In this document: one piece after another, positions 50,701-62,495 of the stretch
Layout: each line of letters opens with the position of its first letter
Numbering within the stretch: the first letter of the stretch is position 1
NCBI GenBank assembly: GCA_947034895.1
Contig: OX344765.1
Span: 23,937,001-24,001,000 of the forward strand
Source of the DNA: Rhytidiadelphus loreus
Taxonomy: Eukaryota > Streptophyta > Bryopsida > Hypnales > Hylocomiaceae
Direction: 5' to 3'
DNA length: 64,000 nucleotides
The notes under the pieces: model-generated
What the model saw: the letters and a program-made list of their open reading frames with translations, nothing else
Database searches by the model: none
Told to the model about the DNA's origin: nothing
Program-made: the position numbers and the translations under genes

Positions 50701-53700
50701 GACGTGATCATGATCACGAACTCTCAAGAAGGGTCATAAATCAAATGGGTTAGGACAAACGACAGACTGATCAATACACTCAACATCTGGACTACAACTT
50801 TGAGGCTTCTTGCATGAACTACTAATCTTTATTGCATGCAACACAACAAGGGTAAGAAGCTAATCTGTATTGGCGTTTGCATGCCCACAACCGTTCTATA
50901 ATTCCAATCATTACATAGTGATGTCCATGCAAATAGCCATAAAGTCTCTTGTTAAAAAATTGAGCTCTGAAATCCTAAGCATCAGTAAACAATCTAGAAC
51001 CATCAGTCTTAAAAAAAGCACAATCAACAAAACACTAACCAAACAAGTAAAGATAGGTTGAGAAAGTACCAACAAACGTGTGTTAGATGTAGCAGTGTCA
51101 ACACTAATACACAACATTGCCATTAATAGCAAAGATACTTTCAAAACTAAGCATATACAAATTGCACACTATAGGCATCTCAAAGTGAAACAAACACCAG
51201 AGTAAATTAGAAGAGCGTGATATCAACCTGACAAAGATAGCGATGTAGCTTTTGAAGAACATGATCACGGCAATTAAAAGAGCGTAATAATACAGCTTAC
51301 TAGAGCATACAGAGTGAGCATCAAAATGAGAGCCGTAGAGAGAGCAACACATTGAGTGAGAAACACACATGAGCACAAAGAAAAACGCAGAGAGGAGAAA
51401 CGGATATATACAGAACTCAAAATATATAAGGCACTCATGCGCGCCTTTGAACTCTATCGCCCACCCAAACAAACAATTCAATTTTTTTTAAAACCTGGAC
51501 AATTGCTCGTGTGCTTAATGCAACAAGAGGCCTTTAAGGCGAGGCTTCCTACTATACAAAACACCTTCATTCTTGTACTTGGATCCGTTGGGTTCAATTT
51601 GCATTGGAACTTTTGACTTTTGAAGCCAAAAAAACTTAAACGGTGTTTCTTGGTCTCTTTTTGAGCCATTGTGTTGCGTGTGCGTTGTAAAGGACCTTGA
51701 GGGTCCCTCTACACCTTGTTGTTACTTTGTTGCTTGTATTTGAATCTTTGTGGTGGAGGGTTTTCTTCTTGTGCTTGAGTGGTTCCTTTCCTCTTTGGAA
51801 AATTTAGCATTCCGTACTATTCCTAGAATTTTTTCCCACCGTACCTTGGTGATGCTGCTTTGGAGGGGCCTCTAGCTTTGCATATTGATCGTGAATTCCG
51901 TTGCTAACCACCTTACAACTACTACTAACCACCAATTTACTAACCTCCAACGCCACTAGGTACCTTGTCTTACATCCTTGGTTGTCCTTTGAAACCAAGT
52001 GGTCTCCACTGGACAACCAAACTCCACTTTCTTTGAGATCCTTAGAGTCTTAGATTGTGTGTTAAAAAATCCATAGACAGTGGAATTTTGCACCCAAGAC
52101 GTTCCAAGAAGTCTTAGATTTGGTGTTGAAATCAAATGAAAGGTAGAACCAAACCGACCCTTAGCAGCTCGCCTCAAAGTTTAATTTTCAAAACACATTA
52201 GAAACAAACCAAAGTTTAGCGTCCTAAAAATCTGAACAATGAAGAAATTGATGTATACCTCATGGAAAATGACTCTATGTACAAGGAGAGAGCAAAATGC
52301 AAAACCCACATATTCTTGTTATCTCCAAAGGCATTGTCGAGTTGTAGAGTCATAGTCAAAAGAAGAGTTATAACTTCCACCAATTGTTGTGGGGGAGTGG
52401 AATTTTTTTTTATACATAGATCTAAGCTCTTAGACAATCTTGAATGATTTGACCCACTTTGCAAACAATTGACATGATGAAGACTTCAATTGTATTTCAA
52501 GATCTTGCAACAACTTACTTTGCAATAGCCTCTACTATGTGATTTGAATATATTCGAAAGATGTCTAATTTGTAGTACGCATATCGAATGTCTCAACAGG
52601 CATGTTACAACAACCAACATCTTCATATAAGAATCGATTCTCTTACTCTTGTGAGAATAATGGGGTAAAGCTATCTTTGAATGATCCATTTTATCATGGA
52701 TTATGGTAAAAAACTTCTCAAGATACTTTTTTGACAAATGTCAATTTATGTAGTAAAGGTCCTTGTGCGACCTCAGAATGCAAGCACTCCTTAACTGCTT
52801 GAATTTATCACATTGTCCACAACAAGCGAAAATGTCACTACGAGCCTTCAATTTTGGAAACAAATTCTAGAAAAGATACTCGCCAAATGTTACTTAATTT
52901 GTTCGTCAAAAATGTTGTAGTTGAAATGATGAGTTCACATTGTTAATCTCTGGCAATTTGTCCCTCTACCAAAATGCTAACAGAAGGACCATTGAGGGAA
53001 CTTTTTTTCATGATACTATAAGAAAATTGAATTTTTTTTACATCTTAAAAACCAAGAGAGGACATTCAATTTGACAAGTAAGTGATCAGCATAGATGTCT
53101 CCTACAATCTATTATAATTGACGAGCAAAAAAGTTAACGTGCAAAAATTACAAGAAACATGCAAGATTTTTGTTTTTTTTCTAACGTCACAAAAAACATA
53201 GTCTTTGAAGCTCTTAAAAATGCGCCACATGTCAAACAAGTCATTGCCACATAAGCATGACATGGAAAGGCAATGCCATGTAGGATATTTTTTCATCCAT
53301 CCAATGAGTGACATGGATTATGACTTGAACCCCTCTGATTTTTGACATGGCAATTGGTTTTGGTGACATAGCAATTGGTTTAGTTTTTGGATTTCAAATT
53401 TTTGAGATGTCAAATTAGATGTTTTTTGAGACATCAATTGGTACATTTTCTACCCATAAGTCAAGATCAACAAAAAATAATTATTTATAATAAATTAAAA
53501 AATAAAATAAATGAACAATCAAAATTGTTAAATTCAATAAGGACTAGAGAAAACTTACCATCTACTATCAAGAGAATTTTTGATGGCAAAATGAAGGAAT
53601 TCCTTCATTAAAAGTTAATGAAAATGAAGGATAGAAAGGTCATATTTATATTTATTGTCCTTCCATGGTAAGACAAAAGATATGGGATAATTAGAATATC

Positions 53701-54845
53701 GGAACTTAACCTTTGTACATCTTGACATTGTTTTAGACATCTAGATGTTATTTCAGACATTTTTCATCGAACACAATTCTTGATTTACACATCCCATATA
53801 GATTGTTTCACTTCCTATCACCCTTTTTGTCTAAAGACCATCTCTTTTCATCCATGTTGCACATTCATCCATTTCCTTTTTTTGTAAAGCATGCCATGTG
53901 GTTGCCCTTTCCCTAAACTTTTCACATGTGGTCAACATTTTACTATAAACCATTGTAATTTTTACTAACTTATTCATAGTCAAAATGGATCTACTTGTTG
54001 ATGTTGTAGTTTAAGTTTTTTTAGACATCCTCCAAAACATCAGCATGTCTTTAGTCATGTCAAATAAAACAATAGCATCAATAATAACATCAACTTAGAT
54101 TTACAATAATGTACCAATATTCTCCGCAACATCCACAAAAATTCACCTTGTCAAACCAGATTTCCTTTGAATTCATCATGTTCTATAGAACATCACATGT
54201 TAGTGGTAAAACATAGCCCAAAACATAGATTTCTTATAGTGTAATTGAAAAGTCCTCGATTTGTGCGGCATTGGGTCCCCTTTGTTCTCCACTAATAAGC
54301 GTAGAGTGACCACGGTTTGCAAAGTGTGAATTCGGGACTTCTTCAAGCCAAGATTATCATGGTACTCTGGCTATTTATCTACCTCCGCGTTGTCGTATTG
54401 TACATTTGTACACTATTTAAAATGTGTATTTCTGTTGTGTTTTTAAGAGGTTCTAAGAATCTAGAGAAGGAAACTTCAAGATGAAGTTTTGATTGGCTTC
54501 AAGCTGACGCTTGTTGCTAATAGAATTGTTAAAAGGACAAAATCTTTTGACAAATTTCAGTACTCTGGAGTTCTCTTCCCAATTTTATAGAATCTATACT
54601 TTGTTTTGAAGTTCAATGTAGCAATGTCGAACTTGAGGGTTTTTATGGAGTCGCAAGATCCAAAAGCTGATCTAAAGGCGGAATTAGAACTTTCTTTCCA
54701 ATTCAACCATTTCAGCCGGCGATTTCTTCACCATTACCAATCCATCCACGAGACAAAGCTGGACCTTCCCGTCTGCTAAAGAAACCTTGTGTGGAGGAAC
54801 GTTGGCATGGAAATCTTGACAGAGACACTCGTGCTTTGGTGATTC
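50701..54845. other. Gene-free stretch
   Basis: No gene recognised. A GGGTCCCTCTACACC motif near 51699, with nearby TTGTTGCTTGTATTTGAATC text, resembles downstream parts of the LTR-like repeats at 19.5 and 59.2 kb, so a further decayed copy is likely around 51400-51850. Confidence 0.4.
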
Positions 54846-55121
54846 TACTTCAAATAAGATGTGTTGAGTAGGGCACTCAAGAAGTGACATTTGAACAAAT
54901 TACGAGGGCTTGAACAAAGATCATTATTTTTGTATGAGGAGGCCAAACAGAGAAGGCAAAGGCCATCAACGTTGGTTGAAAGGGCCAGTAAATCCTTTGA
55001 CAAAGGTCGAACGTGCAGATTACATGGCAAAGACTATGAGGCGCATCCTCAAGTTTTTGCAGATGGAGTAGTGTTCTTCGACTTTAGTTTTTACCTCCAT
55101 TTAGCTTTGGTTGAAGTTTAG
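54846..55121 (+). pseudogene. Possible Gag-like coding remnant, unassigned
   Basis: Two short frames join in order: EVTFEQITRA (about 54877-54906), then after a shift LEQRSLFLYEEAKQRRQRP and on to HGKDYEAHPQV (about 54909-55065). The order of an LTxEx-type helix, a charged EE-K-R-R segment and a Cys/His-containing tail loosely recalls the C-terminal part of Ty1/copia Gag. The patch is GC-richer than its surroundings. The identification is weak and the minus strand is also open here. Confidence 0.25.
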
Positions 55122-57095
55122 TACTTAATTCAAATGTTTTTTATATTTTATTTGTGTGTTAAGAGATGAAAGATGGGATTTAAGGATTAGTTTACCTCCT
55201 AATATTTACCTTAGGGGTTCATTGGTTTTTAAGATGAATAGGAATTTACCCTTTGGTGTTTTTCAAGGGCCAATGGGTGTTTGAAAGCCCATGTGAAGTG
55301 TACATAGGCTGATTCCACCTACCTTAGGGGCGTAGAGTGTAGGTAGGCATCTTCTCTCTCCCTCCAAGTTGGGTTTGGGTGTTGGAAGTTGTGTATTGTG
55401 TTTTGAGTGTGAGAAAATTATAGTGGAAAAACCCCGAATGTTTGAGAAGCCATAGCTTCTGATGTAAGGAGAATTTTTGAATGGAATATATAGGATTTAT
55501 TCCTCTTATTTATGCGATTCTAAAGATACTTTATTTGCTTGATTTGGAGCTGTGAGTGAAAAGTTACAAGTGTGTAAGTGGAGAAGGGTTTGCTACCACC
55601 CAATGGAGAGGAGCGGAGATTCGATCAACCACCACAATTTATGTACTTCTCTTCTATCTTTGAATTTTGGAATTGTTGTAGAAGATTTTAGTAAGTTTCC
55701 AATGAAATGTTTCTTGAATCATTTGAGTTTGTTATGCAAAAGTTATAGAAGGCTAAAGATGACTTGATTGTGGCTATCCAATGAAGAGGAGCCAAAACTT
55801 TTGAGGCCTATAATTTTTGGACAGTAGTTTAGAATGATTCAAGATTTGGAGAGGTGTTATTTTGTTGTATTAGCTTTCTACTTAGCCAGCTATTACACTT
55901 AGCATTTGGAAATTTGAGTCATCTGTGGCGTTATTTTGAAGTTCTCAACCAAGATAGGAGTTGTTTTTGGAGATTTTCTTTTATGTTTTTTAAGATTTGA
56001 AGACTCGAAGGCATGAAGAATGAAGACTCGCGTGTTTTGGCTTGTGGCTTGTTGTTCCTAGTCAGTTTTGGAGGCCTGTTGTCTTTCTATTGTTATTCCT
56101 AGCCGGTTTGGAAGCTTGTTGTTATCATTTTGCTTTGTAAACATTGTTGCGGATTATGTGGATATCCAATAATATCCCCGTTTTGTGTTTGTGGTGACAA
56201 AGTGGAATTGATCATCCACATGGTCGATCTTTTATGTTGTTTCCATTGGTGAGGCACGATTGTTGGTCACCGTGGGTTTGAAGTTTAGGAGCCAATATTT
56301 TGGACGGCCAGCTCGTGGTTTGGCCGTCCCGTTTTATCTGTCTGAGGCCTTGTTTTTTAGTACCTAAATTTATCCTTAATCCTCATAGAGCCACTACAGG
56401 ATAGGCCAAAAGGAGGGATTTGAAGTTTGAAGATAGAAGACTGAAGACTAAAAGATTTGACTGCCATACACAAAATTTGAAGACCAAGATCAAAGATTTA
56501 CGGACAATAACAAGTTTTGTTGTTTAACAACCTCATTTTAAGCCATTTGTAGGCAGTTGGTGAATTTGCGGTGACAAGCTCACTCATCTTCATCTTCCTT
56601 GTTAGTAGGCTGGATAGCAAGTGACAAGTTCACTTACTTTTCTTGTCCTACAATCTCATTCCTAGACCATTCACAGTTGCAGCCAGAATCCCCGTAATTT
56701 TCCAAGGCAAACTCTCTCAACATGACAACATTTTCTTTGTATTTATAATAGATAGCCTTGAATACTCTATGAATTACACACCAGGTAGTGGTGACAAACT
56801 TTTAAATTACCTAAGGTGATCATATCTCTTCCATTGCTATCATGGTGGATTTATTTGCGCACGTCAAGTAGACGAGACTCGTAATTGTATACTCCACCAT
56901 GTAGATGAAATTGGCACCATATGGCTTCAATTTGACCAAACAAAAATGGTTGCAATCAGTTCTTTTAGTAACATATTTTTGCAACTACAATTGCAATTAA
57001 TTCCGTAGTAAGTAGGATTTTTTTTTAGGAGGATTATTGGGCTTCCTCCTTTCTCAAGTGCTATTGTAGGCATAGACACCCACTCAAGGACGCCT
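55122..57095. other. Gene-free stretch, possibly retroelement flank
   Basis: No gene recognised. The text around 55300-55480 has a G/T-rich promoter-like character similar to the LTR-like repeats, but no repeat pair could be fixed. Confidence 0.35.
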
Positions 57096-57420
57096 TTTTA
57101 AAGAATTGATAGTTGCATTGTACACGAACATTTGATCTTGGGTAATGGAACTTTAGTCTCATACAAAGATTCAACAATTTGAATTGCAACCTAGTCATCA
57201 CCGAGCGGCTTTCCATCCATGTTCACAACAAGGCCTTCATCAATGTTGTGGCAAATTTCCTTCTCAACATCTACACCCGTTTCATTTGTAAAGGTGATAC
57301 ATTTGGTAATCCATCGAACACAATCTTGAAATTTCTTTACAAGTTGCCATATCCAATGGCAAAGTTGGGACGGAAAGTGAAAATTCGTTTGTCACAAAAT
57401 TATCCATTTTGCACAAAGAA
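57096..57420 (-). pseudogene. Unrecognised coding-like fragment on the minus strand
   Basis: Reading downward from about 57355, one frame gives a protein-like stretch including TFTNETGVDVEKE, EGLVVNMDGKPLGDD, a TAG at 57193-57191 where Gln would fit, then VAIQIVESLYETKVPLP. Composition is that of a soluble globular protein and differs from random AT-rich translation. Family unknown; a decayed gene or transposon remnant. Confidence 0.3.
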
Positions 57421-57959
57421 TAACAAAATTTAATATCATACTTCAAATTATCCTCAAGTTGAAGATTTTCCATAGGCACACATGGATAACTTCAAGTGCA
57501 TATTATTGTGAGCCTTCAAGTTAGCACTTGGAACTCTAGATCTATTTTTTGCGATTTTTAGTTAGTTTTTAGATCATTTTAATGCAAAAAAACATAAAAA
57601 GAGAGTTATTGGGAGTTTTGGTAGAAGTCCCTACCAAAATAGTAAGAAATGATTTTGGAAACATGGAATACATAAACTTTATGTTTTCACTAATTCTAGG
57701 TCTTATTGATAAGTTTGAATGAATAGTTAATAATTTCAAGAGAAGAGAAGATATGAGAATTAATCAGTCTTAGTGTCTTGTTCATGCAAAACAACATCTA
57801 TAAGCACGCATGTGACATATTGGCTAAATAATAGAGTCTAGTTTAACATTACAAGTTATATTGAGTCAAAATCCAATTTGAGAAAGAATTGGGTTGTTAT
57901 TATAAATATTCCAGGTAACTTTGAGAATACAAGCCGTCTTCAAAACAAGATGGATGAAA

Positions 57960-59340
57960 AGGTGATTGGAGCATACAAAGAGGTACTTTTCTAGGTCAAA
58001 GCATGCCAGGAGGTCAAAATGAAATCCGGTCATCCAGATTCCTCCGAATGATTTCCTCCTTGAATGAAAATTATTCAAATTTATTATATTTAGATTAGTG
58101 CAACATGAGCTTGAACTTGCACTTAGATTCTAGAAATGTCCTAGATGTTCTCCCAAAAGTTTCATAATATTGAAAAATTGCACGTTGACTCCATAGTTTC
58201 ATAATATTGGAAAATTCCGCTTAAAAATGCATTAATAAATTCCTAGAATCTACAAATGTTGTGATAAAATCTCACTAAAAATAAATTTTAGTGTACTAAT
58301 AAAGAGCCTTGTCAAGTTTGAAGACATTCTAACATTCCCAAGTACTAAAATTAAGACTGACATCGAATTTCACAAGAATTTACATTCTAGCGGTGGATTG
58401 ACTGGCATACCAGGAACTAACAATATCCAAATGGAGAAAATCAAGGGTCAATTTTTACTCCCATAAATACTCTAAACCACCTTGACCAGACATTTCATCA
58501 AAAAGAGCAAACTCCAAAATTTAGAATTTTGTTTAAAATTGCACTTAAAAATGGCCGAAGAAGTAGGGATAAGGGGTCCTTTAGACTAATTGGGGTCTTT
58601 TGAACGTGATGGTGCAATTGATATTTTATTTTGAGTTTTTCCCTAAAAGATAGAGAGGGTCAGCCCTTTGTTTGATTTTTTTATAGTAATTTGTGATTAA
58701 TCTATGGTGATTTTATAGATATCTTTTGGAAAATCATAGATTGGATCTGCTCAAAATCTCTTTGCGTGCGTAAAAAGACAATTCTGGACTAAAGAAAGAA
58801 AATTTAGAATTAACTTAAGATTAATTTGCAAAATATCTACGTTAATTAGGTTAATTTCAAAAAATCTTTGGAATAAGATCTTGGATTTGATTTTCCAAAG
58901 ATCTACTAGCTAAATGGAGGGAATTCTAAAGATTTATGCCATTAAACAAAGATTATTTTACTATTACAATAGAGTAATTTAGAAAAATATCTAAGTAGAA
59001 AGTAAAGTGTATTTCCACTGACAAATTACCATAGAGGGGCTTGGAATGAGTATAAAAGACCCTTCCTCAAGGTTGTTGGTACCCTCATTTTTCAATCCCC
59101 ACATACTAATGTGCATACTTTGCTTTCATTTTCGTACTACCAACTAGGTTGGAGCACCATTACTTTTATATTGTCACTTTGAAGGACTAGAGGGTCCCTT
59201 CAAAATATTGTTATTTGCATTTTCTTAAAGTGTTAGAGGCTAAGTCTCATCACTATTTCTTGTCATAGTTTTTGGAAGGGTAATCCTCCAAGACTCTAAC
59301 ATTGATTTGAGTTTCTTAAAAAACTAATTATTGTGTTTTT
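57960..59340 (+). repeat. Dispersed repeat, probable LTR-retrotransposon remnant, copy 3
   Basis: Parts match copy 2 in order: AAGCATGCCAGGAGGTCAAAA (45028 against 58000), GAAATCCGGTCATCC, and GATTGACTGGCATACCAGG (58397 against 45437). A TATA-like GAGTATAAAAGACCC lies at about 59048, followed by GGGTCCCTTCAAAATATTG, which parallels copy 1 near 19530. No coding region is recognisable. Confidence 0.45.
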
Positions 59341-59638
59341 TGAATCAACATTTAATATTAATACTCTTAAAGCGGCGAGGCTTGACTCTACCAAAAGAAT
59401 ATTAAACTAATTTATGTTTAAGATTCGTTGTATAATAGGTTTTGAACTTTTAATTGCTAACGTTTGGTACCTCCTTTAGTGATTAAGTTAAGGTTTCCAT
59501 TGAAATTTTGGAAAATTGGGTTTAAAAGTTCGATTTAAACATTGTCATGCGTACCTCCTTTAAATACTAAAATTCAAAATACTATTTTTGTTGAGACACG
59601 ATTACAACTTGGTTTGCCTCTGTCAACAAGAATTTGGC

Positions 59639-59882
59639 ATACACTAGAAGAAAGCCTTGTTTAATTGGATGTTCTTGTGTCAAAGTTGACGGATTTTCTT
59701 AAGCATCCAATGTAACATCTTCATGTGTTTATGTCAACAATGACATCCAATGTAGCATAAAGATGTTACATTGGATGTCATTGTTGACATAAACACATGA
59801 AGATGTTACATTGGATGCTTAAGAAAATCCGTCAACTTTGACGTAGAAACATCCAATTAAACAAGGCTTTCTACTAGTGATA
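59639..59882. mobile_element. 238-bp CACTA-type MITE with ATA target duplication
   Basis: The element is 59642-59879. It begins CACTAGAAGAAAGCCTTG and ends in the complement of CACTAGTAGAAAGCCTTG, flanked on both sides by ATA (59639-59641 and 59880-59882). Near-perfect arms extend over most of the length, so the element can fold into a long hairpin. A CACTA terminus and a 3-bp duplication define the En/Spm (CACTA) superfamily. Confidence 0.85.
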
Positions 59883-60105
59883 CTTAACAAATCTTGTCAA
59901 AAGTCACACTTGAAAACCTGGGGTTGCCCCTACATGATAAAGTTGACTTGGCCAAAAATAGGTAAAAAGGTTCATGTTGAACCTTACTCAAACCTACAAT
60001 TCACTATAAAAAACCCGGGTTTTAGTTGGCGTTTTGTAATTTTTTTAGATGGATTTTAGGTGATATCAGAAAAAACAACTTGTGCTTTTTTTACGTCCAA
60101 TATAA

Positions 60106-61867
60106 CATCTGGAGAGCTCGCCTCGTGCAGTCCTAGGAGATATCTCCAATCTCCTTTACAAGACATCAACTTCGTTGAAAAAATCTCGTGTTGTCGATGC
60201 CGATTTGGAGTTGGTCTCATCCGATTTGATTACTCAAGATCAATGCGGTGAAAAAGAGGATGACGTGCATTTGGCATTTGCTGCGTATCAAGCCAATATA
60301 GCTGTTGTTTCTTGCGATGAAACAGATTTTGGAAATATGTTTGGTGAGGTTGACAATGCCATTTTTGATCTAGATAGTAATCCCAATCCTGTCACCAAAG
60401 ACATTCCAGATTTCGATGAGTTTGCTAATGAGCTGGATTGGTTGTCGAATGGCACTTGTGATTTGAGTGCCACTACTAAGAATATTCTTCTTGAAGAATC
60501 GGTGATTCATGGCGTACAGAATGCAATTGAATCCAATCAGACACAGAAGGAATTCAAATTATTTAGACAAGGATTCTGGCGGTTGGATATTGAAGAGGTA
60601 GAACAATTGAAAAATGGTGGACCGCTTAAATTAGTCTACATAGAGCGTTGGGCGAAGAACAGATTCAATGATTGGCGAAAGCTCAATGTTCGTTGCTGCA
60701 TTGATCTTATTGAAGATATGTTTCTCTATCACCTTGGTGAGCTTGTCGAGATGCTTTCACAGTTCATGCTAGAAGTATAGTGTAAAGATGGAAAACTATA
60801 CCCTAGGCCGATTTTATAGAAAGAAAGAAAATGGCAGAGAAGTTCTACATCATTGATGATCCATGTTTCAAAAAAATATGTGTATCTTGCTTAATTGCTG
60901 TAAAGAGGTCTGTGAAAGCAGGGATAGGTCGCAAAGGAAAAATCACCAGTCTTCACATATGAAATGGGACAACAGTTATTGGCATCTCCAATTATGTGTA
61001 GAAGTGACCGAAAGGGTTGTGTGTTATGAATAGCTTATTATGTTATATACAATTTTTGTGTTCGAGCACAAACTGAGCTCTACAACATACTGGATTGCGA
61101 CTTTACGGTATGCAAGGATAATATCAATGGTAGATATATCAGGTTCGATGAGGGGAAGACAAAGAATCACAAAGTTGACCTACTTCATTGCCAACCTGAA
61201 AAGATGAGGCGCTCAGTTAATTGCAATCACCCCGATTTTGTTGAAACATTCGAGACATACATGTCACATTGGCCAAAATGGACTAATAAAGAGCCACCTC
61301 CTCATCCTTTTTTTTGTGCACTATCATTGATCATGTGAACCTCAAGGAACCTAGAGTGTGGTACACAAAAAAGAGAGTAGGAGTTAAGATGATACACTAG
61401 AAGAAAACTGTGTTAAACCTAAAAACATGTCACCTTGTTATTGTTAAGTTCTCGTTTCAAAACACAGTGAAAACGCAAAAAAACACAGAAAAATGCTTTT
61501 TTTGTGTTTTTTGTGTGTTTTGAAACGAGAACTTAACAAAAACAAGGTGACATGTTTTCAAGGATTTTAACACAATTTTCTTCTAGTGATAGAAAAGTGG
61601 TTAAAGATGATGGTTGCTTCTCTTCCTAGTGCACATGAGGGCAACTATTCAAACAAGAATGTAAGGGTTACAACGATATGCCGATTGAATGCCATGGGAG
61701 TGCCTCCAGAATTAGAGATGAGAATGACAGGTCATACTTCTCAGGAAGGTTACATGCATTGTGACGTGGATTTGGATGTAATTATCATGAAAGCTCTTCA
61801 AAATGTTGCTTCGGCAGTGCCTTGTAGTGGTGGAGATGTTTCATGGGAGGCCGCGTTGAAGTTTTGA
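60106..61867 (+). pseudogene. Crypton-like (DUF3504-type) tyrosine recombinase, copy 1, split by a MITE
   Basis: An open N-terminal frame (60106-60780) ends in TAG in the middle of the conserved block VEMLSQFMLEV-x-CKDGKLYP, which matches copy 2 (VDMLHLFMFQVAKRNGDLYP). Further blocks in shifted frames are DDPCFKK with KAGIGRKGK (60843-60962); box I FCVRAQTEL with the catalytic-type Arg at 61063-61065; GRYIRFDEGKTKNH; a one-base slip in the T8 run at 61308-61315; then EPRVWYTKK up to ATA 61392-61394. A MITE follows. After it come box II NKNVR (Arg 61664-61666), TGH (His 61733-61735) and Tyr 61751-61753, ending at TGA 61865-61867. Arg, Arg, His and Tyr are all in place; Lys replaces the usual first His of HxxR. 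Not active as it stands. Confidence 0.75.
61392..61591. mobile_element. 194-bp CACTA-type MITE inserted in recombinase copy 1
   Basis: The element is 61395-61588, beginning CACTAGAAGAAAACTGTG and ending in TTTTCTTCTAGTG, with ATA at 61392-61394 and 61589-61591. Long internal arms (GTTAAGTTCTCGTTTC and its complement) make a hairpin. Removing the element plus one ATA joins codon ATA (61392-61394) to GAA (61592-61594) in frame and restores the recombinase order of motifs. Confidence 0.88.
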
Positions 61868-61924
61868 AGAAAACCGCTTCAAACAACTCCAAGGTTTCAA
61901 TATAGCTCATGCTCCTAGTTCTGG

Positions 61925-62414
61925 TGTCGTGACCCAAAATCACTCTGGGCGTATAGATACTATATAATTATAGTTATTTTTTTATTTTTTTCAATAGGAA
62001 ATTCAAATTTCCTATGATTTAACCAGGTGCATAGTATAATATTGAAAACCGGAAGATAGGGAAATCATAAAATGATAAAGTAGTTAAGCAAGAAATTAGT
62101 ATTCGACAGAACCGGAATTACCAAGGATATCGGGAAACCCAATGCGGAGACCGGAATCGGGAATAGAGGCGGTAATTAGACTATTGGGCGACAGCTGAAG
62201 CTAATTAGGACCACCAACGATACCCGACAATTAGGGAACGGTCAGATTAACGGGTAATTAGCAGGAACGGCAGGATCAAACGGTAGGAAATTAGGGGTTT
62301 CCTGATCAGAAAGTTTAAAGCCAGGACATTTAGGGTTCCTATACACATTTCCGGCCTCCTCCGTTGTTGTTTGTTATTTTTCTCGTGTGTAGTAGTTTCC
62401 GGGGTTTCCCAACA
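61925..62414 (+). repeat. Possible 5' LTR of the retroelement that follows
   Basis: The stretch starts TGTCGTGACCC and ends CCCAACA, fitting TG...CA limits, and directly precedes the Gag-like frame. TAGTATC right after it could be a mutated TGGTATC primer-binding start. The second LTR is outside the window, so this remains a guess. Confidence 0.3.
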
Positions 62415-62422
62415 TAGTATCC

Positions 62423-62445
62423 GTTTCAACACCTTCAGTTGAAAC
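62423..62445 (+). other. Short hairpin in the retroelement leader
   Basis: GTTTCAAC, a 7-base spacer, then GTTGAAAC form perfect 8-bp arms between the putative LTR and the Gag-like start. Its role is unknown. Confidence 0.5.
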
Positions 62446-62495
62446 AGTGAGCGTGGTGAGGAACTATTGTAGTAGTGTGAAGTAAGGAGATAACC

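Noticed and set aside
51104..51481. 125-codon minus-strand frame rich in Cys, Phe and Leu that resembles membrane segments
   Set aside because: AT-rich random translation gives this composition; no orientation signals, no neighbours and no homology recognised.
60115..60150. RAVLGDISN-like residues near the start of recombinase copy 1, similar to a motif in plant cyclin N-termini
   Set aside because: Nine residues are too few, and the rest of the protein is recombinase; probably coincidence.
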